Positions 8,493-15,699 of a DNA stretch of 18,875 bases are shown here, piece by piece. A program made the position numbers and the translations under genes. Source of the DNA: Mycolicibacterium gilvum (GTDB lineage: Bacteria > Actinomycetota > Actinomycetes > Mycobacteriales > Mycobacteriaceae); NCBI RefSeq assembly GCF_900454025.1, contig NZ_UGQM01000011.1, positions 1 through 18,875 of the forward strand, read 5' to 3'. Below the pieces are notes generated by a model. It was not told where the DNA came from. It saw only the letters and a list, made by a program, of their open reading frames with translations, and made no database searches. Each line of letters begins with the position of its first letter. Positions within the stretch are counted from its first letter, which is position 1.

Positions 8493-9821
8493 TCATTGTT
8501 GTTGATGTTGTTTGCGGTAATGGTAGGTGCGGGCTCTCGTTTGATGTCGTCGCCGCCAGGTGGACCAGGCGAGGACGTCGGCAACCGCGTGTAGCGGCTG
8601 CAATACCAGGGCGATGAAGAGTCTGCGGAATTCATTGACTGTCAACGTGATCAGTGTCTGGCCGGTCTGGTCGTCGGGTTCGTCGCTGCGCCGTTGAGCG
8701 GCGGTCGTGACGACGAGGAAGGCATGGGCAAGCATGGATAGGGTGACCCAGCGGTGCCAAGAGGTCCAGGTCCGTACCTGGTGCTCGTCGAGCCCGGCCA
8801 GGCCCTTGCCGGCTTGAAACGATTCCTCGACCTTCCAGCGCCGCCCGGCGACCCGTACGTAGTCGGCCAGGGTGACCGGATTGGGGCTGTAGCAGCGGTA
8901 ATAGGCCAATTCAGCGGTCTTGTCGTTGCGGCGCACCAGCAGGTGATGGTGGCCGGGCTCGGCGTCGGTGATTTCGACCAACGTCCAGGAGTACCAGCGT
9001 TGGCCCTTGGCGCCGGTTCCGGCGCTGACGCGCCGCCAGGCCCGCCGCGGCAGAGACCGGGCAAGCTCGTCTACTCGCTGGCTGCCCGTACTGGTGGTGA
9101 CGGTGCGATTGGACCCGACGGCCAGCACATAGCCCAGCCCCTGGGCGGCGATCGCGGCGCGCAGGTCGGGGTCGGCGCCGTAGACCTCGTCGCCGGTGGC
9201 CCATCGCGCAGGGACTCCGGCGGCCACAGCACGAGTGATCATCCGCTCGGCCAGCGCAGGTTTGGTGGCGAACTCGACATCGGTGGGCACCCCGGCGCAC
9301 TGACGGCGTTCCGAGTCGTCGATCCACGACTTCGGCAGGTATAGCTCGCGGTCCACCAGTGCGTGACTGTTGGGCCCCGCATAGGCCAAATACACAGCGA
9401 CTTGGGCGTTTTCGATCCTGCCCGCGGTACCGGTGTACTGGCGCTGAGTCCCGACGGTATGAGTGCCCTTCTTCACGTCTCCAGTCTCATCGACGATCAG
9501 GATCGCCTCGTCATCGCCGAGGTGGTCGACCACGTAGGCGCGAAGATCATCACGCACTCCCTCGGCGTCCCACTTCGCCCGCGCCAGCAGATGCTGCATC
9601 CGGTCCGGGCTGCTGTGGCCGCAACGCTCGGCCAGCGTCCAACAGTTCTTACGGTCAATGTCACAGACCAACCCGAGCATCAACGCGCCGGCGTTGCGCA
9701 GCGGCTCGCACCGAGCGAACCGTGACGCGACCCGATCCAGCACCTCATCAAAGCCACTTCGCCACCGATCAACGTCTACCCTGTAAGCCGCGGCGACCGC
9801 GGCATCATCGTTAGTTCTCAC
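8493..9821 (-). CDS. IS701-family DDE transposase
   Basis: A 442-residue transposase, full length for the family, that should cut and join the element's ends. The DDE residues are visible: D111 in LIVDETGDVKKG, D211 in WATGDEVYGAD and E332 in RRWKVEESFQAGKG, with the typical GLAGLDEHQVRTW after the Glu. The N-terminal part carries RMQHLLARAKWD, usual for this family. The start is GTG 9821, with GGAG only about three bases upstream, so initiation may be weak. An in-frame TGA lies eight codons upstream. This start and its ribosome site sit in the loop of a 15-bp inverted repeat. No frameshift is visible, so the enzyme is probably active. Confidence 0.92.
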   Translation of the reverse strand: MRTNDDAAVAAAYRVDVDRWRSGFDEVLDRVASRFARCEPLRNAGALMLGLVCDIDRKNCWTLAERCGHSSPDRMQHLLARAKWDAEGVRDDLRAYVVDHLGDDEAILIVDETGDVKKGTHTVGTQRQYTGTAGRIENAQVAVYLAYAGPNSHALVDRELYLPKSWIDDSERRQCAGVPTDVEFATKPALAERMITRAVAAGVPARWATGDEVYGADPDLRAAIAAQGLGYVLAVGSNRTVTTSTGSQRVDELARSLPRRAWRRVSAGTGAKGQRWYSWTLVEITDAEPGHHHLLVRRNDKTAELAYYRCYSPNPVTLADYVRVAGRRWKVEESFQAGKGLAGLDEHQVRTWTSWHRWVTLSMLAHAFLVVTTAAQRRSDEPDDQTGQTLITLTVNEFRRLFIALVLQPLHAVADVLAWSTWRRRHQTRARTYHYRKQHQQQ

Positions 9822-9847
9822 AAACTCCGAACGATGCCGCGGTCACC
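9792..9847 (-). promoter_or_regulatory. Long hairpin around the transposase start codon
   Basis: GGCGACCGCGGCATC at 9792-9806 faces GATGCCGCGGTCACC at 9833-9847; 14 of 15 positions pair in DNA and the fifteenth would be a G-U pair in the minus-strand RNA. The stem can extend inward with a three-base bulge. The GTG start (9821-9819) and GGAG lie in the loop. It may limit transposase translation from readthrough transcripts. Confidence 0.5.
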
Positions 9848-9881
9848 CAATCCAGCAAGGCAAACACGCCGACGAGCAACG

Positions 9882-9897
9882 ATCTACGGCTGTAGTA
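9882..9897. repeat. Right terminal inverted repeat of the IS
   Basis: ATCTACGGCTGTAGTA is the exact complement of the left end at 8472-8487. It lies immediately inside the second CTAG. Confidence 0.9.
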
Positions 9898-9901
9898 CTA
9901 G
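9898..9901. repeat. Right target-site duplication CTAG of the insertion sequence
   Basis: CTAG adjoining the right IS end matches the left copy at 8468-8471. One base separates it from the stop codon of the crotonase gene (complement of 9903-9905). Confidence 0.85.
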
Positions 9902-9902
9902 G

Positions 9903-10655
9903 TCACCTGCGCTTGGCGGCGGCCAGCCGGGCCGCGAACTCGGGTGACTCGATCGAGGTGGCCTGGGGCACGATCTCGATGTCGACCGCGAGGCGGTGTT
10001 GCTCGAGGTCGTCGGTGCCCGGATGGGCGGTGGCACGCATCGACGCCTTGGTGGCCACCACGACGTCACGGGGTGCGCCGGCGGGGCCGGCGGCCAGTTC
10101 GCGTGCCCGTGCGACCGGATCGTCGGCCACCTCGAGGGCGAGTCCGTGGCGTACGGCGGCGTCGGCGTCGAATCGCATCCCGAACAGCAGGGCGGCGCGG
10201 GCGGCCTGCGGGCCGGTGATCCGCTGCAGCATCCAGGTCGCGCCGCCGCCGGGATGGATGCCCAACTTCTGGAAGCGCGGATCGAACATCGCGTGCGGTC
10301 CGGCGATGCGCACGTCGGCCGCCAGCGCCAAGTTCAGGCCGGCGCCGACGGCAGCACCGTTGACCGCCGCGATCGTCGGCAGGCTGCACTGTGCGACGGC
10401 GAGGAACCCGTCGTAGATCACCCGCAGCCCGTCTTCGGTCGCCGCGCCGAGCGCGGTGAGATCGGCTCCTGCGCAGAAAGCCTTTCCCGCCCCCGTGACG
10501 ATCACCGCGTGCACGTCGGGGTCGGCCTCGGCCGCGCTCACCGCCGCCCGCAGCGCCGCCGAGATCTCCGCGGTCACGGCGTTGCGCCGGTCGGGATCGT
10601 TGATCGTGATGAGTGCGACGCGGTCGGTGACCTGCATCAGTACCAGTTCGGACAC
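9903..10655 (-). CDS. Enoyl-CoA hydratase/isomerase (crotonase) family protein lacking both hydratase glutamates
   Basis: A 250-residue crotonase-fold protein of usual length. It shows the N-terminal [16 protein letters not shown], the first oxyanion-hole segment [12 protein letters not shown] and the second, [21 protein letters not shown]. Aligned by eye to rat mitochondrial enoyl-CoA hydratase, Glu144 is replaced by Asn (GLNLAL) and Glu164 by Phe (DPRFQKLG), so ordinary hydration is doubtful. Isomerase, thioesterase or other crotonase chemistry is possible. The start is GTG 10655, five bases after the thioesterase-like gene's stop, so the two are probably co-transcribed. The gene is convergent with citE. 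Its orientation relative to citE is like that of M. tuberculosis echA14 (Rv2486), but I cannot confirm orthology. Confidence 0.85.
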   Translation of the reverse strand: MSELVLMQVTDRVALITINDPDRRNAVTAEISAALRAAVSAAEADPDVHAVIVTGAGKAFCAGADLTALGAATEDGLRVIYDGFLAVAQCSLPTIAAVNGAAVGAGLNLALAADVRIAGPHAMFDPRFQKLGIHPGGGATWMLQRITGPQAARAALLFGMRFDADAAVRHGLALEVADDPVARARELAAGPAGAPRDVVVATKASMRATAHPGTDDLEQHRLAVDIEIVPQATSIESPEFAARLAAAKRR

Positions 10656-10660
10656 GGGGC

Positions 10661-11437
10661 TCAGCCTAGCGAGAGGGTGCGCAGCAGGGCCGCGGCCCGC
10701 ACCTCGCCGTCCACGGTCAGCGCGATGTCGACATGCGGTGCGTCGCCGTCGCGGCGCCAGGTGATGACGACGTCCTCGCCGAACTTGATCGGCTTGCGGT
10801 ACTCGATGACCGCCCGGTAGGGCGGCGCGCAGACATCGGGAACGCGGGCGATCACCTCGTGGATCGCGTGCCAGTAGGCGGTGTTGGTGACGTGCTCGAA
10901 AAGGTCGATGTCGGTGCGGCGCAGCGCGAACGGCATCGACTCGGTGGCGTCGGCCGGATTCTTCAGCCACGGACGCCATTTCAGGCGATGCTCGGTGGTC
11001 GTGGTGGAGAACCGCTCGATGAGGGAGTCGGTGGCCCGTTGCGGCGTCAGGGTTTTCGCATTCATCGCGATCCAGAACCCCTCCGTCTCGATGCGCCCGC
11101 CGTCGCTGCCGACGAGGTCGACGCGCATCGTGCACCAGCGGGTCGACAGACCCGAGCACCAGCGGCTGAACGCGACCTCGTTGGGGAACTCGATCGGTTC
11201 GATCACGTCGATCACCGTGCGCTGCACCAGCCAGTGCGGATGTGCCTCGGCCTCACCGGCGTCGACGAGGTTCTCGGCGCCGACCTCCTGGATATAGCGG
11301 GCGACGCCGTCGAGGCGCAGGTTCAGATCGCTGCCGATGTCACCGGTCGCGACCCGCCACGCGGTGCGGTAGACGTACCCGGAATCGGGTCGCACGGCCA
11401 GGCGTCGCTGGACCGGATCGTCGTCGTCGATGGCCAT
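10661..11437 (-). CDS. Acyl-ACP thioesterase-like double-hotdog protein
   Basis: A 258-residue protein of the acyl-ACP thioesterase type (PF01643-like), with two hotdog halves in tandem. The first half contains [20 protein letters not shown] and [12 protein letters not shown], then [20 protein letters not shown] and [16 protein letters not shown]. The second contains [20 protein letters not shown] and [11 protein letters not shown]. It would hydrolyse an acyl thioester in the cytoplasm. Whether the carrier is ACP or CoA cannot be told. M. tuberculosis has a similar gene elsewhere (Rv2001, from memory). The start is ATG 11437 with only a weak ribosome site. A strong hairpin lies 26-62 bases upstream. 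The crotonase gene follows after five bases. Confidence 0.82.
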   Translation of the reverse strand: MAIDDDDPVQRRLAVRPDSGYVYRTAWRVATGDIGSDLNLRLDGVARYIQEVGAENLVDAGEAEAHPHWLVQRTVIDVIEPIEFPNEVAFSRWCSGLSTRWCTMRVDLVGSDGGRIETEGFWIAMNAKTLTPQRATDSLIERFSTTTTEHRLKWRPWLKNPADATESMPFALRRTDIDLFEHVTNTAYWHAIHEVIARVPDVCAPPYRAVIEYRKPIKFGEDVVITWRRDGDAPHVDIALTVDGEVRAAALLRTLSLG

Positions 11438-11462
11438 CCCGGCCAGACTACGGCGGGACTTC

Positions 11463-11499
11463 GGTGTCGTTGGTCAACACTGCGTTGACCAACGACACC
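11463..11499 (-). terminator. Perfect 16-bp inverted repeat between the SnoaL-like and thioesterase-like genes
   Basis: GGTGTCGTTGGTCAAC (11463-11478) and GTTGACCAACGACACC (11484-11499) are perfectly complementary around a five-base loop, ACTGC. The site lies between two minus-strand genes, 20 bases after the SnoaL-like stop and 26 bases before the thioesterase-like start. As RNA it would form a very stable hairpin with no U-tract, as some mycobacterial terminators do. An operator for the downstream pair is the alternative. Confidence 0.5.
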
Positions 11500-11519
11500 C
11501 GAATCGCCGAGGGACGGGC

Positions 11520-11927
11520 TCAGAACTCGCCCCAGCCGCCCTGGACCATGGTCTGGAAGCGCCATTCCCCGCCGGTCTTGACCAGCAGGTCGCCGTAGCG
11601 GACCCGGTGGCTCTGCCCGGCCGCCGTGATGGTCGCATCGGTGATCACGAAGACCAGGTTCTCGTTGACGAAGTGTGGCGTGCGCACCGAGTCCATCGAG
11701 ACGTCGCCTGGCTGGCCGAGTTGTTCGGTCATCTGTGCGACGAACTTCTCCCGGTCGCACGACGCGGCGTATCCGTCGGTGACCTCGTTCAGCGGGAACA
11801 TCGCCTGGTCTGCCATTGCGTCGACGTCCTTGGCGACCGCGAGCGCGTCGTAGTGCTCGAACCAGGCCAAGACCGCCGCGACGTCGCTGCTCGACGGCTC
11901 GAACCCGTCGTGGGTGGGTGGGGTCAC
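11520..11927 (-). CDS. SnoaL-like / NTF2-like small protein
   Basis: A 135-residue protein with the layout of the NTF2/SnoaL-like cone fold. It has an N-terminal helix (VAAVLAWFEHYDALAVAKDVDAM), a strand-rich middle (VFVITDATITAAG) and the closing GDLLVKTGGEWRFQTMVQGGW that is typical of the family. Such proteins serve as ligand-binding or isomerase/hydratase-type enzymes; no substrate can be read here. The start is GTG 11927, six bases after AAGGAGA (complement of 11934-11940). The gene is divergent from a TetR gene, and a perfect palindrome in the 51-base gap suggests repression by that regulator. Confidence 0.82.
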   Translation of the reverse strand: MTPPTHDGFEPSSSDVAAVLAWFEHYDALAVAKDVDAMADQAMFPLNEVTDGYAASCDREKFVAQMTEQLGQPGDVSMDSVRTPHFVNENLVFVITDATITAAGQSHRVRYGDLLVKTGGEWRFQTMVQGGWGEF

Positions 11928-11952
11928 TGCGCATCTCCTTTATCTACGTACT

Positions 11953-11974
11953 GCGTACACCGTACAGTGTACGC
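11953..11974. promoter_or_regulatory. TetR operator-like palindrome between the SnoaL-like and tetR genes
   Basis: GCGTACAC-N6-GTGTACGC is a perfect inverted repeat with eight-base arms, centred in the 51-base divergent gap. It overlaps TACAGT (11963-11968), a TANNNT-type -10 for the TetR gene, ten bases before its ATG. Binding here could control both directions. Confidence 0.68.
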
Positions 11975-11978
11975 GATT

Positions 11979-12797
11979 ATGACGAGCCTTCCACCAGCTA
12001 CGATCGGTCGGATGGACAATCCTGGTTCGGGATCCGCGCGCAGCAGCGCGGGCGATCCGGTGCGCACTCTCGAACTGTTGTGGCGCGTTCCGGCAGAGGC
12101 CCGCTCCGGTCGGGGTCCCAAGCAGCGCACCTCCGTCGACGCCGTCGTGGCCGCCGCGGTCGGCATCGCCGACACCCAGGGTTTGTCGGCAGTCACGATC
12201 CGCGCGGTCGCGGGCGTCCTGGGCCTCGCGCCGATGGCGATCTACACCTATGTGCCCGGCAAAGCCGAGCTGCTCGACCTGATGCTCGACAACGTCTACG
12301 GGCAGATGTCCCGCGGCGACCTGTCCGGGCTCCCGTGGCGGCACCGGGTCACGGCGATCGCCGACGAGAACCGCGCGCTGCTCGACGAGCACCCGTGGGT
12401 GACCCAGCTCGCCACCACGCGTCCGCCCCTGGGGCCGGGCACAGCCGCCAAATACGACCACGAACTGCGCGCCTTCGATGGGCTTGGCCTCAGCGATCTG
12501 GATATGGACTCGGCGCTGACCTACGTTCTCGGGTTCGTGACCTCGGTGGCGCGTATCGCCGGCGATGCCCGCGAGGCGCGACGCGACAGCGGCGTCAGCG
12601 ACCAGGCGTGGTGGGATCGCGCCGGGCCGCTGCTGGCCGAGGTCTTCGACGACGAAAAGTTCCCGCTCGCAGCGCGTATCGGGGCGGCAGCCGGCCAGGC
12701 GTTCGGCTCTGCCTACGACGCGGACCACGCCTACCGCTTCGGCCTGGCGCGAGTGCTCGACGGACTGGAACCCGTGATCAACCGCACAGCCAGGTAG
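11979..12797 (+). CDS. TetR/AcrR family regulator with tetracycline-repressor-type C-terminal domain
   Basis: A 272-residue regulator, longer than most TetR proteins because of an N-terminal extension of about 45 residues. The DNA-binding domain lies around residues 48-95 (VDAVVAAAVGIADTQGLSAV, IRAVAGVLGLAPMAIYTYVP, GKAELLDLMLDNV). The C-terminal half resembles the TetR_C class seen in TetR itself: PWRHRVTAIADENRALLDEHPW and a long helical region. I place the start at ATG 11979. A -10-like TACAGT ends ten bases before it and no ribosome site is visible, so the message may be nearly leaderless. ATG 12012 is an alternative. It is divergent from the SnoaL-like gene, its probable target, and is followed after 58 bases by an alpha/beta hydrolase on the same strand. 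Confidence 0.88.
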   Translation: MTSLPPATIGRMDNPGSGSARSSAGDPVRTLELLWRVPAEARSGRGPKQRTSVDAVVAAAVGIADTQGLSAVTIRAVAGVLGLAPMAIYTYVPGKAELLDLMLDNVYGQMSRGDLSGLPWRHRVTAIADENRALLDEHPWVTQLATTRPPLGPGTAAKYDHELRAFDGLGLSDLDMDSALTYVLGFVTSVARIAGDAREARRDSGVSDQAWWDRAGPLLAEVFDDEKFPLAARIGAAAGQAFGSAYDADHAYRFGLARVLDGLEPVINRTAR

Positions 12798-12855
12798 TGA
12801 TCGTTCACAGGGTGGGTACAGAAACGGACGTCAGGCCGAAAGGAAAACGACGTCC

Positions 12856-13767
12856 ATGACCATGATCACCGCCTACCGAGGACCACTGCGCAGCACCGAT
12901 CTGCACGTCGACGACTCCGGCGGGGACGCTCGGCCCGTCGTTCTGATCCACGGTTGGCCGTTGCACAGCGATTCCTGGGCTCACCAGGTCGACGCGCTGC
13001 GAGATGCCGGATACCGGGTGATCACCTACGACCGACGCGGATTCGGTCGCAGCGACAAGCCGTTGATCGGTTACACCTACGAGAGCCTGTCCGATGACCT
13101 GTCCGCGGTTCTCGAAGAACTGGACCTCACCGACGTGACCCTGGTGGGGTTCTCGATGGGCGGGGGCGAAGTGGCCGCGTACTGCGCGCGCAAGGGCGTC
13201 GAACGGATCCGCAGCGTCGTGTTCGCCTCGTCGGTCACGCCGTTCATGTCGGCGCGCAAGGACAACCCCGAAGGGCCGCTGGGCAAGCTCGAAGCGGCCA
13301 GGATGGCGGCGTCGCTCACCACCGACCAGGACGCGTTCTTCGAGCAGTTCATGACCGATGTGTTCTCGGCCGATGGTGAGCTGCAGGTGACCGAGCAGGA
13401 GCGTCAGGAGGCGCTTTCGATGTGCGGTGACGCAGACAAGCCCGCAACGCTGGCATGCATGGCCGCGTTCGGCGGCACCGATTTCCGCGAGGACCTGCCG
13501 AAGGTCACCGTTCCCAGCCTGGTCATCCACGGTGACAGCGACGCCACCGTGCCGTTCGAAGGGTCGGGCAAGCGGACCTACGAACTGCTCCCGGACGGAC
13601 GGCTGCACGTCATCGCCGGTGGTCCGCACGGCATCCCGATGAGTCACGCCGACGAATTCAACGCGGTGCTTCTGGAATTTCTCGAGCAGGATTTCGCCCG
13701 ACGGTCGCGGGCCGCTGACGCCGCAAGAGAATTTCGCGGGAAACCGCGGCTGCTTTGCTGCAGCTGA
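12856..13767 (+). CDS. Alpha/beta hydrolase, cofactor-free haloperoxidase/esterase type
   Basis: A 303-residue alpha/beta hydrolase resembling the bacterial cofactor-free chloroperoxidases, which act as esterases and perhydrolases. Motifs: oxyanion segment VLIHGWPLHSDSW, the strand YDRRGFGRSDKP, the nucleophile elbow GFSMGGGE (S100), the acid in HGDSDATVP (D229) and the histidine in GGPHGIPMSH (H258). These positions closely match the Ser98/Asp228/His257 triad I recall for chloroperoxidase L. About 25 residues after FLEQ form a basic tail (ARRSRAADAAREFRG) ending in two cysteines, longer than usual for the family. AAAGGA before the ATG supports the start. There is no signal peptide, so it is probably cytoplasmic. 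It may be transcribed with the TetR gene upstream. Substrate unknown. Confidence 0.9.
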   Translation: MTMITAYRGPLRSTDLHVDDSGGDARPVVLIHGWPLHSDSWAHQVDALRDAGYRVITYDRRGFGRSDKPLIGYTYESLSDDLSAVLEELDLTDVTLVGFSMGGGEVAAYCARKGVERIRSVVFASSVTPFMSARKDNPEGPLGKLEAARMAASLTTDQDAFFEQFMTDVFSADGELQVTEQERQEALSMCGDADKPATLACMAAFGGTDFREDLPKVTVPSLVIHGDSDATVPFEGSGKRTYELLPDGRLHVIAGGPHGIPMSHADEFNAVLLEFLEQDFARRSRAADAAREFRGKPRLLCCS

Positions 13768-13825
13768 GTTAATTTGTCCCTGACACGGGTCGGCACCGCT
13801 GCCGAACGGGACGTCGGGGGTCAGA

Positions 13826-15515
13826 GTGGACAGAGCGTCGTTCAACCTGCGCAGCGCGGCAGTCGAATTGGCACCCGGTAGGGCACCGCAACGACGACAC
13901 CACCGCGATGTCTCCACTTTGCTGACGGCGTGGGCGCTGACCTCGGTCTCGCCATCGCGTTGCTGAGCGGCGCATCCGTAGCCGCTGCCGATACCGGCGC
14001 CGCGGGTGCGGATCAGTCGCCGGCGCCAGTACGTCCGACACGCGCACCTCCGGTAAGCCGTCCGAGAAGTCGTCGTCGAGGCCGACGTCTGTCGGCGGGG
14101 ACGCCGACGCGTCCGATCCGGGTCGGAGGACAACGAATCCAGCGTGCCCGTTGACGACGCGGCACCGGAGGAGCAGGCCGGCGAGACCGACGGAGCGACC
14201 GAACCGATCACGGTCGTCGAGGACAGGTCCAGCACACCCGCCGAGGCTCCCGAAGCCCCCGAGGTCGTCGAGGAACCCGACGCTCCGACCCCATCGGTCG
14301 AAACAGGCGAAGCGACGCCGCGCGCAGGGCCGGCCGCGACCGATCGGGAGTCGGCGGCCACCGCCACGGCGTCCGAACCCACCGAATCGTGGTGGGACAC
14401 GCTCGTCCGCGACGTCAGGTACACCTTCTTCAACAAGGCGCCGACCTTGTCGCCCACCGACAACATCGAGGTGGCCCCCGGCGTCTTCACCGGAAAACTC
14501 AACGGCCAGAGCAACAACGGGCTCACGCTGAACTATCTCATCAAGCAGGCGCCGACCATGGGCACGCTGACCATCGACCCGGAGGCCGGCACCTACACGT
14601 ACACGTTCGATCCTTCGGAGTTCGACAAGGACACCAGGGATTCGTTCGTTGATCGTCGCCGACAACGGTGCCGAGGCCCGCCGGCCGGGGCTGTTCGGAG
14701 TGATCCAGCTCGTGATGCACAACATCGCGATCGGCCTCGGCCTGTCCCAGCGCGACACCGTCGACTCGGTGTTCAGCGTCACCGCGCGAATGGTGGATGC
14801 CGACTCCGGCGACTCCGACGACTCCGACGACTCCGAGAACGAGGAGCTCAAGGTCAGCATCCGCGGAACCGGCTTCTACGGCAATCTCCAACAAGAAGTA
14901 CTGGGCCGAGCAGAACCACGCCGACAACTGCCTGCTGATGTCGATCCTGATGATCGAGGGACAGTTCACGGGGCAGATACCGACCCGCGCGCTCGAAGAG
15001 GCGATCGTCGAGCAGGCCAAACGTACCCCGAGCGTCGTCGATCCATCGAAGATGATGTACCTCGGCGAAGGTAGCGAAGACGGTGTCCTGCCCGCAGATG
15101 CCGCGGCCCTGCTGAAGCTGCGGGGCAATGCCGCCGATCTGCGGTACTTCCCCAGCGACGACGAGGACGCCACCTATTACGACGGTCTGGACGCCCTCGA
15201 TGTCGTGAGCAAGCTGCTCTTCGAGGGACACGGCGTCATCACCGGCGTGAACAACCAAACCATCTGGGACGCTACCGAAAAAGAGGGCAGCCCCGAGCCG
15301 ATCGCGTCAATGCCAATCACGGCGTGGTGGTGATCGCGGTGGACACCCACAACGGCAGGGTCTACATCAACGATCCGGGGGTGTCGGGCGGCAGGGGACT
15401 GGCAGTGCCACTCGGCGCGTTCATGTGGGCGTGGGCGCCCGACGCCTTCGAGACGATCACCGCCGACGGGGCCGCACCGCAGAGCTACCGTCCACTGTGG
15501 CCGGCGACCTGGTGA
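13826..15515 (+). CDS. Secreted protein with Ig-like domain and C39-type cysteine peptidase domain, multiply frameshifted
   Basis: Pieces in all three forward frames join into one protein of about 565 residues. Order: basic N-terminus, a signal-like hydrophobic segment (LGLAIALLSGASVAAAD), a long acidic Pro/Ala/Glu/Thr-rich linker, an Ig/cadherin-like unit (FFNKAPTLSPTDNIEVAPGV, LTLNYLIKQAPTMGTLTIDP), a DSD-rich acidic stretch, then a C39-like papain-fold domain. The likely active residues are Cys in HADNCLLMS (codon 14929-14931), His in NANHGVVVIAVDT (15318-15320) and Asp in INDPG (15372-15374). Frame changes appear near 13934, 14030, 14123, 14648, 14885 and 15306; most fit one lost base. 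The start is GTG 13826 after GGGGG. Ig-like repeats of this NKAPT type are common in mycobacterial surface proteins. The peptidase target is unknown. The join is inference, but residues on both sides of each break fit. Confidence 0.72.
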
Positions 15516-15531
15516 CGGTCGCCTGACCACG

Positions 15532-15536
15532 AAAAA
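15532..15536 (-). terminator. T-tract after tRNA-Arg
   Basis: On the minus strand, five T residues (complement of AAAAA at 15532-15536) follow the tRNA 3' end after one base. This short tract, next to the stable tRNA fold, could end the transcript. It is weak evidence on its own. Confidence 0.35.
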
Positions 15537-15537
15537 G

Positions 15538-15610
<73 letters not shown>

Positions 15611-15620
15611 AACGGCTAGG

Positions 15621-15626
15621 AGTGTA
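15621..15626 (-). promoter_or_regulatory. Probable -10 element of the tRNA-Arg promoter
   Basis: The complement of 15621-15626 reads TACACT, fitting TANNNT, 11 bases before the tRNA 5' end at 15610. A clear -35 is not visible; TCCGACC about 15 bases further upstream is a weak candidate. Confidence 0.4.
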
Positions 15627-15699
15627 TCGCCCGAGGGTCGGAGCCGGGCCGGTGACGGCGCGTAAAGCCACTCCCTGTCCCGCAACCGCCGACTAGCGT

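Larger units (their letters stand above)
8472..9897 (-). mobile_element. Complete IS701-family insertion sequence (1426 bp)
   Basis: The element is bounded by perfect 16-base inverted repeats, TACTACAGCCGTAGAT at 8472-8487 and its complement at 9882-9897, and flanked by direct repeats of CTAG. One full-length transposase gene fills it on the minus strand. Each end also holds a small palindrome, CTAC-AGCC-GTAG. Identical ends and an intact transposase suggest a recent insertion. Without the element and one CTAG copy, the site would read CCCTAGGTCACC, joining the citE stop to the stop of the convergent crotonase gene with one base between. No gene is disrupted. Confidence 0.93.

Noticed and set aside
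12800..12820. Possible second SigF promoter (GGTAG-N16-GGGTA) before the hydrolase
   Set aside because: The -35 matches only three of five bases and lies at the end of the tetR coding sequence, so it is too weak to list.
12856..12876. Hydrolase begins MTMITAYR, like the start of lacZ alpha (MTMIT)
   Set aside because: The match covers only about five codons and the rest is a native high-GC hydrolase with its own ribosome site. No vector sequence is seen.
12805..14526. 573-codon minus-strand open frame opposite the hydrolase and C39 genes
   Set aside because: Composition is Ser/Arg/Gly-rich without motifs, and the opposite strand has a hydrolase with a full catalytic triad.
14803..14842. Short tandem repeats as a CRISPR array
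   Set aside because: Units are nine bases, contiguous and in coding sequence, with no spacers or cas genes.
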